Assembly (NCBI GenBank): GCA_937976335.1 | Contig: CALJRW010000046.1 | Span: forward strand, 1-37,240 | DNA from: an uncultured bacterium | GTDB lineage: Bacteria > Bdellovibrionota_C > UBA2361 > CALJRW01 | DNA length: 37,240 bases | Reading direction: 5' to 3' | Shown: positions 18,419 to 25,523 of the stretch, piece by piece | Layout: the number at the start of each line of letters is the position of its first letter | Numbering within the stretch: the stretch's first letter is position 1 | The notes under the pieces: model-generated | Told to the model about the DNA's origin: nothing | What the model saw: the letters and a program-made list of their open reading frames with translations, nothing else | The model's database searches: none | Program-made: the position numbers and the translations under genes

Positions 18419-19894
18419 ATGAAAAAGGTAAGAACAAGATTTGCTCCAAGTCCTACAGGATTTCAACATATTGGTGGGTTTCGTACCGCTATGTTTGCTT
18501 GGCTTTTTGCTAAAGCTAACAATGGTGATTTTGTATTAAGGATTGAAAATACTGATCAAGCTAGATCTGTTAATGGAGCTACGAAATACATTATAGAATC
18601 CCTTGAATGGTTAGGAATTGATATTTCAGAAGGTCCTAGTTATGAAGATCTAAAATCAATTGATGAATATTGGGAAGGAGCGCCTGAACTGAATGGTAAC
18701 TATGGGCCTTATATACAAAGCGAGAGACTGACAAAGTATCAAGCAATGGCTGAGAAGTTAATTAATGAAGGCTTTGCTTATCGTTGTGATTGCACACCTG
18801 AAATGCTTGAGAAAGAAAGAAATGAGCAAATGGCGAGGCGTGAAATGCCTGGCTATAGCGGGTATTGTAGAACTAGAAATGTTAGTAAGGATTCAAGTCA
18901 TATTGTTAGGCTTAAGCTTCCCGGGCAATTTTCTATTAGCTTTGATGATTCTGTTAGAGGGCACATTAGTTGGGAAAATCCTCCTTTGCGAGACCCTATT
19001 CTTTTAAAATCAAATGGTTCTGCAACTTATCACTTGGCGAGTGTTGTAGATGATACTGAAATGGAAATTACGCACGTTTTTCGGGGAGAAGAGTGGATTC
19101 CAACAACTCCTATACATCTTTTTTTATATGATTCCTTGGGTATAGAAAGGCCTATTTTTTCTCACTTATCTCACATTTTAGGTGTAGATGGTAAAAAGCT
19201 TAGTAAGCGACATGGTGCCGCATCTTTAAATGTTTTTAGGGAAGAAGGTTATCTGCCAGAAGCAATTCTAAATTATATTACTAGGATTGGTTGGTCTCCT
19301 GGAGAAGGAGAAGAGAGGGAGATTTTTTCAATAGATGAATTAGTGAAAATATTTTCACTAAAAGGTTTAAGTAAATCAAGTGGTGTTTATGATGTAGCTA
19401 AACTTCAATGGATGAATGGAGTATATTTAAGAGAGATCTCTTTAGCTAGGTTTAATGAATTTGCGCTGCCTTTACTTGAAAAAGAGTTTGTGAATTTTGA
19501 TAGATCTAAATGGGATCTTGTTGCTCCAGTTGTTAAGGATCGTCTTAAAGTTTTTAATGAGATTCCTCAAATGGTTGAGTTTTTGTTTGTTGAAAATTTA
19601 AAAAGAGATATAGATCAAATTACTTCTAAAAAGATTGATTCGGAAGGTGTAAGAAAAGTTTTAGAAAAAGCTATAGAGAAAATTAAAAATCTCAATGATT
19701 TCTCTATTAAATCCTTAGAGTTGGCTATTAAGGAAATCCCTGATGAGCTTGATTTAAAGATGGGGCCAGTTTTTATAGCAGTTAGAATTGCAGTTACAGG
19801 TAAGAAAGCAACGCCTCCATTGTTTGATTCAATGTTTGCTTTAGGGAAGGATAAGTGCCTGAAAAGACTTGAAGAAACTATTAAATTACTATAG
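18419..19894 (+). CDS. gltX: Glutamyl-tRNA synthetase
   Basis: The 491-aa class I aminoacyl-tRNA synthetase begins with the signature RFAPSPTGFQHIGGFRTAMF. HIGG (17-20) is the HIGH motif, and KLSKRHG near residue 259 is the KMSKS motif. A helical C-terminal anticodon-binding region follows. It charges tRNA-Glu, and perhaps tRNA-Gln if the organism uses the transamidation route; the sequence alone does not decide this. Length is normal. There is no Shine-Dalgarno; a weak promoter (TTTAAA 18382, TTCAAT 18405) would put transcription within a few bases of the ATG. It is divergent from the protease gene and upstream of rpsO-pnp. Confidence 0.96.
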   Translation: MKKVRTRFAPSPTGFQHIGGFRTAMFAWLFAKANNGDFVLRIENTDQARSVNGATKYIIESLEWLGIDISEGPSYEDLKSIDEYWEGAPELNGNYGPYIQSERLTKYQAMAEKLINEGFAYRCDCTPEMLEKERNEQMARREMPGYSGYCRTRNVSKDSSHIVRLKLPGQFSISFDDSVRGHISWENPPLRDPILLKSNGSATYHLASVVDDTEMEITHVFRGEEWIPTTPIHLFLYDSLGIERPIFSHLSHILGVDGKKLSKRHGAASLNVFREEGYLPEAILNYITRIGWSPGEGEEREIFSIDELVKIFSLKGLSKSSGVYDVAKLQWMNGVYLREISLARFNEFALPLLEKEFVNFDRSKWDLVAPVVKDRLKVFNEIPQMVEFLFVENLKRDIDQITSKKIDSEGVRKVLEKAIEKIKNLNDFSIKSLELAIKEIPDELDLKMGPVFIAVRIAVTGKKATPPLFDSMFALGKDKCLKRLEETIKLL

Positions 19895-19933
19895 CTTTGC
19901 CAGCTGTTGACTCTAAGCATTAAGATTGCTAAG

Positions 19934-19964
19934 TTACTGAAGAAACTAGAGAGAAATATATAAT
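19934..19964 (+). promoter_or_regulatory. Promoter of rpsO-pnp
   Basis: TATAAT at 19959-19964 is a consensus -10; TTACTG at 19934-19939 is a weak -35 with a 19-bp spacer. The leader is about 15-20 nt and includes AAGGA at 19975-19979 before the TTG start of rpsO. Confidence 0.5.
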
Positions 19965-19987
19965 AGTAATAGAAAAGGAATAATAAA

Positions 19988-20260
19988 TTGTCTTTAAATG
20001 ATTGTTCAGGAAATTCAGATATAATAAAAAAGTTTGGTAAGTCAGATGCAGATTCAGGTTCGCCTGAAGTTCAGATTGGCATACTTACTAAAAGACTAGA
20101 AGTATTAGCTAAGCATTTTAAGAAATTTCCAAAGGATAAGCATTCAAGACGTGGGCTTCTTAAGATGGTTTCTAAAAGAAAAAGCCTTCTTGCTTATTTA
20201 AAGAAGAAAAGCCCTGAAAGATATAAAAATTCGCTACAGGCCTTTGGTTTGAGAAAATAG
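19988..20260 (+). CDS. rpsO: 30S ribosomal protein S15
   Basis: The 90-aa product matches S15 in length and in its conserved blocks: SGSPEVQIGILTKRLEVL, the KDKHSRRGLLKMVSKR RNA-binding stretch, and LLAYLKKKSPERY. S15 binds 16S rRNA helices 20-22 early in small-subunit assembly. The start is TTG 19988, supported by AAGGA eight bases upstream; no ATG fits. The rpsO-pnp order is conserved in many bacteria. A tandem repeat begins at the last base of its stop codon. Confidence 0.96.
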   Translation: MSLNDCSGNSDIIKKFGKSDADSGSPEVQIGILTKRLEVLAKHFKKFPKDKHSRRGLLKMVSKRKSLLAYLKKKSPERYKNSLQAFGLRK

Positions 20261-20285
20261 CTTCAGTAAGCAGCTTCATTAAGCA
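20260..20285 (+). repeat. Tandem 13-bp repeat just after rpsO
   Basis: GCTTCAGTAAGCA (20260-20272) and GCTTCATTAAGCA (20273-20285) are adjacent direct repeats differing at one base. Each folds into a 4-bp hairpin (GCTT/AAGC, 4-nt loop). They lie in the rpsO-pnp spacer and may mark an mRNA-processing or partial-termination site. Confidence 0.6.
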
Positions 20286-20321
20286 GTCGCTAACTTAAAA
20301 ACTCCAAGTTTCATGAAATTA

Positions 20322-20346
20322 TAGATATCGTTTTATATGATGTCTA
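20322..20346 (+). promoter_or_regulatory. Stem-loop in the pnp leader
   Basis: TAGATATC (20322-20329) pairs with GATGTCTA (20339-20346), eight pairs with one G-U, 9-nt loop, 35 bases before pnp. In enteric bacteria a pnp leader hairpin cut by RNase III mediates autoregulation; this hairpin is short and the parallel is only suggestive. Confidence 0.35.
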
Positions 20347-20381
20347 GTATATTAATATATAAACAAATAGGAAAATAAAAA

Positions 20382-22463
20382 ATGATAAAAATAGAAAGAG
20401 AATTGTTTGGAAGAAAAATTTCTTTTGAAACAGCAAAAGTTGCTAAGCAAGCAAATGGAGCGGTGATAGTTCGATGCGAAGATTCGATGGTACTTGTTAC
20501 GGTTTGTATGGGAGCTGAAAAAAATGCTGGATTCCTTCCATTAACTATTGATTATATAGAGAAGTCATATGCTGCTGGGAAAATTCCTGGTGGTTTTTTT
20601 AAGAGAGAAGGGCGATTAAGTAGTCCAGAGATTTTAACTTCAAGATTGATAGACAGACCTTGTAGGCCACTTTTCCCAAAAGGCTTTGAAAGAGAAGTTC
20701 AAATAATTGCAACAGTTTTATCTGCTGATGAAAAAGCTAACACTGATATGCTTGCAATGTGTGGAGCATCTGCTGCACTTACGATTTCCGATATTCCTTT
20801 TGCTGGTCCAGTAGCCGGAGTTAGAGTAATTAGAAAAGATGGAAAACTAATTTGTAATCCAACATATAAAGAAACTAAGACTACAGAATTAGATATGATC
20901 GTTGCTGGAACTAAAGATTCCATCATGATGGTTGAAGGTGGGGCTAAGCAAGTTCCTGAAGCTGAAATTTTAGAAGCTCTTTTTCATGCTCATGGCGAAA
21001 TGCAGGGCTTGATTGAAATGCAAAATGAGCTTCGTGAAAAAGCTGGAAAAGAAAAAATTGAGTTTACTCCTAAAGAGTTAGATCAAGTTCTATTTGATAA
21101 AGTTTCTGAGTACGCGAAACCTAAAATTAAAGAAGCTGTTGCTGTTGCTGAGAAAAAAGCGAGAGGAAAAGCTCTTAAAGCTGTAAAAACAGAATGTAAA
21201 GAAGAGTTTATTAAAGAGGGTGATGAAAATGCAGAGAGTGTTGAAGAAGTAGTAAGTGCTGCCTTTGAGAAAACTCAATATGATGTTGTTAGAAACATTG
21301 CGTTTGAAGATAAGAAAAGAATTGATGGAAGAGATTTTACAACTGTAAGACCAATTGACATCGAAACTACTTACGTTCCAAGAGCTCATGGTTCTGCGCT
21401 TTTTACAAGAGGTGAAACTCAAGCAATTGTTACAGCCACTCTTGGCCTTGATACAGATGCTAAATACTTAGATCCGCTTATTGGTGATGAAGATAAGAAA
21501 TATTTTATGCTTCATTATAACTTCCCTCCATTCTGTGTTGGTGAAGCAAGAATGATGAGGGGGACTAGTAGGCGTGAAATCGGTCATGGAACGCTTGCTG
21601 AAAGAGCATTAGCTTCTGTGCTGCCAAGTAGAAAAGAGCATCCTTATGTATATCGTGTAGTATCTGAAATTACTGAATCAAATGGTTCTAGCTCAATGGC
21701 TTCAGTTTGTGGGGGAAGTTTGGCGTTAATGGATGCAGGGGTTCCAATTTCTGCTCCAGTTGCAGGTGTTGCAATGGGTCTCTTAAATAAAGATGACCAG
21801 TTTGTAATTTTAACAGATATATTAGGAGATGAAGATCACTTAGGTGATATGGACTTTAAGGTTTGTGGAACTGAAGCTGGTATTACAGCTCTTCAAATGG
21901 ATATTAAAGTAAAAGGTCTTAGTCAGAAAGTTATGACTGATGCTCTAGCTCAAGCCAAAGATGCAAGGCTTCATATTCTTTCTAAGATGAATGATTGCTT
22001 GAAAGAGTCAAGATCTGAGTTTAGTTTGCATGCTCCAAAAATTGTTACTCTTAAAATCAATCCTGATAAAATAAGAGACATAATTGGCCCAGGTGGTAAG
22101 ATGATCAGATCTATCACGGAAGGCTATAATGTTAAGATGGATGTTGAGCAAGACGGAAATGTCCGAATTGCAGGAAGCGATCCAGATTCATTGAAAGCTG
22201 CTTTAAAACTAGTAGAAAGTTTAACTGCCGAAGCTGAAGTTGGCCAAGTTTATACTGGAGTTGTAAAGAGAATTGCTGATTTTGGTGCATTTGTTGAAGT
22301 TCTCCCTGGTGTTGATGGCTTATGCCATATCTCTGAACTTTCAGAAGAAAGAGTAAGAGACGTAAGAGATGTAGTCTCTGAAGGTGAAGAGCTTATTGTT
22401 AAAGTTATTGAGAAGCAAGATAATGGTAAAATTAGATTGACGCATAAGGGGGCGTTGAGTTAA
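20382..22463 (+). CDS. pnp: Polyribonucleotide nucleotidyltransferase (PNPase)
   Basis: The 693-aa protein has the full PNPase order. There is a first RNase PH domain (DSMVLVTVCMG, FFKREGRLSSPEILTSRLIDRP), a helical linker rich in Lys/Glu, and a second catalytic RNase PH domain from about 313 (RIDGRDFTTVRPI, TRGETQAIVTATLG, SVCGGSLALMDAGVP). A KH domain at about 557-605 carries the GPGG loop, and an S1 domain runs from about 620 (FGAFVEVLPGVDGLCHISEL). It degrades RNA 3' to 5' by phosphorolysis and can add tails. AGGA at 20367 lies about 11 bases before ATG. It follows rpsO and ends 30 bases before the long hairpin at 22494-22586. Confidence 0.97.
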   Translation: MIKIERELFGRKISFETAKVAKQANGAVIVRCEDSMVLVTVCMGAEKNAGFLPLTIDYIEKSYAAGKIPGGFFKREGRLSSPEILTSRLIDRPCRPLFPKGFEREVQIIATVLSADEKANTDMLAMCGASAALTISDIPFAGPVAGVRVIRKDGKLICNPTYKETKTTELDMIVAGTKDSIMMVEGGAKQVPEAEILEALFHAHGEMQGLIEMQNELREKAGKEKIEFTPKELDQVLFDKVSEYAKPKIKEAVAVAEKKARGKALKAVKTECKEEFIKEGDENAESVEEVVSAAFEKTQYDVVRNIAFEDKKRIDGRDFTTVRPIDIETTYVPRAHGSALFTRGETQAIVTATLGLDTDAKYLDPLIGDEDKKYFMLHYNFPPFCVGEARMMRGTSRREIGHGTLAERALASVLPSRKEHPYVYRVVSEITESNGSSSMASVCGGSLALMDAGVPISAPVAGVAMGLLNKDDQFVILTDILGDEDHLGDMDFKVCGTEAGITALQMDIKVKGLSQKVMTDALAQAKDARLHILSKMNDCLKESRSEFSLHAPKIVTLKINPDKIRDIIGPGGKMIRSITEGYNVKMDVEQDGNVRIAGSDPDSLKAALKLVESLTAEAEVGQVYTGVVKRIADFGAFVEVLPGVDGLCHISELSEERVRDVRDVVSEGEELIVKVIEKQDNGKIRLTHKGALS

Positions 22464-22493
22464 CAGGAATTTTTTTAGTAAACTGAAGTATTT

Positions 22494-22586
22494 CAAGAAA
22501 CTCTACATCTCTAGAACTCTGTGTCACTAAGAAAAATATACTTTGTTTCATAGTGACGCAGAGTTCTAGAGATGTGGAGTTTCTTG
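22494..22586 (+). repeat. Very long 36-bp inverted repeat (RNA hairpin) after pnp
   Basis: Positions 22494-22529 pair with 22551-22586 over 36 consecutive positions with no bulge and a 21-nt AT-rich loop. The only two non-Watson-Crick positions (22504:22576 and 22522:22558) are U-G when transcribed on the plus strand. On the minus strand they would be A-C mismatches. This suggests the structure matters in the pnp read-through RNA. There is no U-tract, so it may be a processing signal (RNase III-type), a 3'-end barrier, or a MITE/REP-like element. Confidence 0.85.
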
Positions 22587-22607
22587 GGTTTGATTTATTT
22601 TAGGATT

Positions 22608-23117
22608 ATGAAAACTACTCTATTTTTAGCTATAACGGCTGATGGTTTTATCGCGAAAAAGGATGATGATGTTACGTGGTCTGACGATCATTGGAAAAAC
22701 TATTTTGAATATTGCAAAGAAATAGGGAATTTGATGGTTGGAAGAAAAACTTACGACCTTATGTTAGAGGCTAACGAACTCGATCAACTGACTTTAAAAA
22801 ATCTTGTTATTATCTCGGAGAAAATGAAGATTTCGGATGCTTTATCCGTTTGTGCTACTTCCCCTGAATTAGGACTTGATTATCTAATAGATAAAAATTG
22901 CGAAGAAGTAATCATTGGCGGTGGTCAAAAATTAAATAATTATATGTTGAGTAATGACTTAATTGATGAAATTCAACTTGATGTGGAAGCGACATTATAT
23001 GGCTCAGGTGTTCCTTTGTTTGGACAACTTAAATCAGAAAAAAAATTAAAATTAAAAACTGTAAGAAAATCTGGATTAAATACAGTTAGGCTTCATTATA
23101 TTGTTGATAAAAGATAA
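22608..23117 (+). CDS. Dihydrofolate reductase-family (RibD C-terminal-like) protein
   Basis: The 169-aa product begins MKTTLFLAITADGFIA, the typical opening of the RibD-C/DHFR-like family. It continues with MVGRKTYDLM (NADPH-binding region) and EEVIIGGGQKLN (glycine-rich dinucleotide loop). Such proteins reduce pteridine- or riboflavin-type substrates with NADPH; members of this branch are often annotated as dihydrofolate reductases without proof. ATG 22608 is preferred over the upstream ATG 22572 because the latter lies inside the right arm of the hairpin and adds non-conserved residues, while AGGA is just upstream of 22608. It starts 21 bases after the hairpin. Confidence 0.78.
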   Translation: MKTTLFLAITADGFIAKKDDDVTWSDDHWKNYFEYCKEIGNLMVGRKTYDLMLEANELDQLTLKNLVIISEKMKISDALSVCATSPELGLDYLIDKNCEEVIIGGGQKLNNYMLSNDLIDEIQLDVEATLYGSGVPLFGQLKSEKKLKLKTVRKSGLNTVRLHYIVDKR

Positions 23118-23211
23118 CTATAAATAAAAAAACTTTAACTTTTAGCTAAGCAAAATCAGTAATAAAATAATTTAGTTTTTCTACTAATAATAAGCACAGT
23201 CTAAATTTATC

Positions 23212-23240
23212 TTGACTTCATTTTGAAGTCATGCTAAGCT
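23212..23240 (+). promoter_or_regulatory. vapBC promoter with operator palindrome, leaderless
   Basis: TTGACT (23212-23217), a 17-bp spacer and TAAGCT (23235-23240) preceded by TGC (extended -10); six bases then separate it from ATG 23247. The palindrome GACTTCA-TTT-TGAAGTC (23214-23230) overlaps the -35 and spacer. It is a natural operator for the ribbon-helix-helix antitoxin encoded next (autorepression). Confidence 0.75.
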
Positions 23241-23246
23241 ATAGAT

Positions 23247-23495
23247 ATGACAGATAAAAAAGAATATAAAATACTGACTGTTAGAAACATCCCAGTAGAT
23301 GTGTATAGAAGTATTTCAAGCCTTGCAAAAGAAAATAAGCGTAGCATACAAGCTCAAATTTTATTATTGCTAGAAAAAGCAAGCCTATTAACAAAACTTA
23401 AGCCTTTAGATACAGCTAGCAAAATTAGAGCTAGTTTAGAAGGACGGAAATTCAAAAATGTTGTTGAAGAAATTCGAGATGAACGAGATAGATGA
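23247..23495 (+). CDS. VapB/FitA-type antitoxin (ribbon-helix-helix)
   Basis: The 82-aa protein has an N-terminal Arc/FitA-like DNA-binding segment: a strand at KILTVRNIPVDVYRSISSL and two helices through RSIQAQILLLLEKA. A charged C-terminal tail (EEIRDERDR) would wrap the toxin. Antitoxins of this type block the partner PIN nuclease and repress their own operon. Its stop overlaps the toxin start (ATGA at 23492-23495). The palindromic promoter directly upstream supports autoregulation. No Shine-Dalgarno; the transcript should begin at or next to the ATG. Confidence 0.82.
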   Translation: MTDKKEYKILTVRNIPVDVYRSISSLAKENKRSIQAQILLLLEKASLLTKLKPLDTASKIRASLEGRKFKNVVEEIRDERDR

Positions 23496-23899
23496 TAAAA
23501 GCCGTAGTTGATGCTTCAGCTTTTGTACGTCTTTATATACCTGACGGACCTTTGCCAGAAGGTCTTATAGAAATTATCAAAAAGGCTCTAAAAGTAGAGT
23601 CAGTATTGCTAGCTCCTGATTTAATGCTTGCTGAAGCGTCGCAAGTTGTTCTAAAAAAAATTAACAGAGCTGAGCTAGATAAGAGGATAGGTGAAAAAAT
23701 TATATCTTCAATGCAATCTATTCCTTTTCAATATATTTCTAATTCTATATTACTTAATAAGTCTTTTGCTCTTAGCTTATCTAATGATATTAGTATTTAT
23801 GATTCTCTATATGTAAGTTTGGCTTTAAAAGCAGAAGCTTTACTTTTTACATGCGATGAGCAAATGAGAAAGATTTATGAAAAGATAAAAGAACGTTAA
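23492..23899 (+). CDS. VapC-type PIN-domain ribonuclease toxin
   Basis: The 135-aa protein has the PIN-domain acidic residues that bind Mg2+ or Mn2+: Asp7 (VVDASAF), Glu48 (LMLAEAS), Asp104 (IYDSLYVSLA) and Asp122 (TCDEQM). VapC toxins cut tRNA or rRNA and stop translation; the exact target cannot be read from sequence. It overlaps the antitoxin gene by four bases, a standard coupling. The quartet is intact, so the toxin is probably functional. With the HEPN/MNT pair 760 bases away, this makes two toxin-antitoxin modules in about 2.2 kb. Confidence 0.87.
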   Translation: MIKAVVDASAFVRLYIPDGPLPEGLIEIIKKALKVESVLLAPDLMLAEASQVVLKKINRAELDKRIGEKIISSMQSIPFQYISNSILLNKSFALSLSNDISIYDSLYVSLALKAEALLFTCDEQMRKIYEKIKER

Positions 23900-23941
23900 A
23901 CCTAGCACCTTCTTCTAAAAAATCATGTCCAAAAACCTACA

Positions 23942-23970
23942 TTGTGGTTGAAATTTATTGATGTTAAAAT
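23942..23970 (+). promoter_or_regulatory. Promoter of the glycerophosphodiesterase gene, near-leaderless
   Basis: TTGTGG (23942-23947), a 17-bp spacer and TAAAAT (23965-23970) end nine bases before ATG 23980. An inverted repeat TGTTAA (23962-23967) and TTAACA (23975-23980) spans the -10 and start codon. No Shine-Dalgarno sequence. Confidence 0.5.
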
Positions 23971-23979
23971 TGTCTTAAC

Positions 23980-24657
23980 ATGAAAATCATCGGCCACCGC
24001 GGAGCAAAAGGTCTAGAACCAGAAAATACTTTAAAGAGCGTGCAAAAAGCAATTGATTTAGGTCTATCAATGATTGAGATCGATGTTCATTTTTGTAAAG
24101 ACGAAGTAGTGGTTATTCATTATAGAACTTTAGACGAAACTACCGATGCGGAAGGTTTTTATTTAGAAAAAACTTATGAAGAGTTAAAGTCAATAGATGC
24201 AGGTAATGGCGAGTCTATTCCTACCCTAAAGCAAGTTCTTCAATTGATTGCTGGTCATACTGAAGTAAACATTGAAATAAAAGAAACTCACTCGTTAGAA
24301 AAGATAGTTAGAGTTGTAGATGAAGCGCTAAAAAACACAAAGTTAAAAGAAGAAGATATACTGTTCTCGTCTTTTGATCACCAGATTTTAGCAAAAGTTA
24401 GAGAGGTTTATCCCGATGTTAGAATTGGAGTTTTGACAAATGGAAAAATATTATTCATAGATCAGGTTGTATCGAAACTTTCTGCCTATTCAGTTAACTC
24501 TAAAGTAGACTTTGTAGACAAAGATTGGGTAGAGCAAATACATGCCTCTGGAGCCAAAAGTTTTGTGTATACTGTTAATATAGAAGAAGATTTTAAGCGT
24601 TTAAAATCTTATGGGGTGGATGGGATTTTTACGGATTTTCCTGATAAATTTTGCTAA
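23980..24657 (+). CDS. Glycerophosphodiester phosphodiesterase (UgpQ/GlpQ-like, cytosolic)
   Basis: The 225-aa protein shows GDPD landmarks: GHRGAKGLEPENTL (His6, Arg7), the metal-binding pair in MIEIDVH (Glu33, Asp35), and His47 in VVIHYRTLDETT. The residue after that His, usually Asp, is Tyr48. The C-terminal VYTVNIEEDFKRLKSYGVDGIFTDFPD is also typical. It hydrolyses glycerophosphodiesters from phospholipid turnover to sn-glycerol 3-phosphate and an alcohol. With no signal peptide it should act in the cytoplasm, like UgpQ. It sits between two toxin-antitoxin pairs and close to glpK, which makes the same product from glycerol. It converges on the HEPN gene with one base between stops. Confidence 0.88.
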   Translation: MKIIGHRGAKGLEPENTLKSVQKAIDLGLSMIEIDVHFCKDEVVVIHYRTLDETTDAEGFYLEKTYEELKSIDAGNGESIPTLKQVLQLIAGHTEVNIEIKETHSLEKIVRVVDEALKNTKLKEEDILFSSFDHQILAKVREVYPDVRIGVLTNGKILFIDQVVSKLSAYSVNSKVDFVDKDWVEQIHASGAKSFVYTVNIEEDFKRLKSYGVDGIFTDFPDKFC

Positions 24658-24658
24658 A

Positions 24659-25081
24659 CTAGCCAATATTTTCTTTAGTTCTGACAATATCGATAAAAGT
24701 TTTTAGCTCTTTAAGATGTATTTTTAATACGTCTTCTAGAATGGTATAATCTATATATTCGTATCCATGGCTTAGGATATTTCTAAATCCAACCATTTTT
24801 ATCATTGAATTTTTTAAATTTTCATCTATGTACATTGAATCAAAAAGAACGTCAAAACTTTGACTCATAGTTTCAGGTTTGCCTAGTTTTTTATCTTTTA
24901 CTAACATTTCAGCTAAATCAATAACAGTTTGTGACGCTAAATAGAGTATTCTCTCAATTGCAGCAAGTTTTTCAGGGTTTTGACGTATTTCTTTAAAGTT
25001 AAGAGAGCGGTATGTTTCTAGCCTATTTAAATAAACAGTTCCTTTCTCAACTTTGCTAATTATGTTCTCTCTTCTAACCAT
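24659..25081 (-). CDS. HepT-like HEPN toxin (DUF86)
   Basis: The 140-aa all-helical protein carries RNILSHGY, an exact R-x4-H-x-Y motif (Arg100, His105, Tyr107). This is the RNase active site of HEPN toxins of the HepT type. In the type VII systems described for HepT/MntA, the motif tyrosine is AMPylated by the partner nucleotidyltransferase, silencing the toxin. The start ATG overlaps the upstream gene's stop (TAATG on the minus strand), so the pair is translationally coupled. Length is normal for DUF86. A functional toxin is likely since the motif is complete; its RNA target is unknown. Confidence 0.87.
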   Translation of the reverse strand: MVRRENIISKVEKGTVYLNRLETYRSLNFKEIRQNPEKLAAIERILYLASQTVIDLAEMLVKDKKLGKPETMSQSFDVLFDSMYIDENLKNSMIKMVGFRNILSHGYEYIDYTILEDVLKIHLKELKTFIDIVRTKENIG

Positions 25082-25482
25082 TACTCGCTAAACCCATTTC
25101 TTAATAACGCAGCTTTATGATCTTCGTACTCGTGTAAGATGCGTCTTTCAAAAGAATCTCTATCTTTATGTCTGTCTAATAAACACTGACCATCAAAAAT
25201 TATAGCTCTAGCAAGTTCTATGCTTTTGGCATGATTCACTACTACTAAATCAACATCGTCAGTTCCTAGTACAGTACAAAGTTTAGGTTGTAACTCTAGC
25301 TTAAGCCAAGTAGCTTTAGATTCTGGAAGTGTATTTTTAGTCACTATTCCAATATCCCAATCTTTAGATGTATCGGCTTTAATGGCGGAATCGATAGAGA
25401 AAGCTCTTGAGCCAAATAAGTAGATTATTTCAATTTCATCAAAATCACTCAAGAATTTTACAATATCTTCTTTTTTTCTCAC
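25081..25482 (-). CDS. MNT-type nucleotidyltransferase antitoxin (partner of HepT)
   Basis: The 133-aa protein has a minimal nucleotidyltransferase fold: LFGSRAF (GS motif) followed by the catalytic DWDIGIV pair and a third acidic strand DDVDLVVV. In the usual MNT motif about ten residues separate GS from DxD; here there are fifteen, an insertion in the active-site loop. Proteins of this kind transfer AMP to a tyrosine of the HEPN toxin. The start is GTG (25482-25480), six bases after a TATACT -10, with no Shine-Dalgarno. It is the first gene of the pair and is divergent from glpK. Confidence 0.82.
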   Translation of the reverse strand: MRKKEDIVKFLSDFDEIEIIYLFGSRAFSIDSAIKADTSKDWDIGIVTKNTLPESKATWLKLELQPKLCTVLGTDDVDLVVVNHAKSIELARAIIFDGQCLLDRHKDRDSFERRILHEYEDHKAALLRNGFSE

Positions 25483-25488
25483 ATTGAT

Positions 25489-25497
25489 AGTATAACA
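25489..25497 (-). promoter_or_regulatory. Extended -10 promoter of the MNT/HEPN operon, leaderless
   Basis: Minus strand TGT-TATACT (extended -10, 25497-25489) is followed by six bases and the GTG start codon. The -35 is poor, as is common with extended -10 promoters. It overlaps the likely -35 region of glpK on the other strand. Confidence 0.6.
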
Positions 25498-25523
25498 AAA
25501 AAAGTTCTAAAAAAGGAGACTTA

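Noticed and set aside
20260-20285. CRISPR-like repeat
   Set aside because: There are only two directly adjacent 13-bp copies with no spacers and no cas genes nearby.
21090-21422. 110-aa minus-strand open frame opposite pnp
   Set aside because: It lies wholly antisense to a conserved PNPase gene and is low-complexity (Phe/Ser/Asn-rich). This is the normal mirror of an AT-rich Lys/Glu coding strand.
22572-22607. Upstream ATG start for the DHFR-family gene
   Set aside because: It begins inside the right arm of the 36-bp hairpin and adds residues not seen in the family, which opens near MKTTLFLAITADG.
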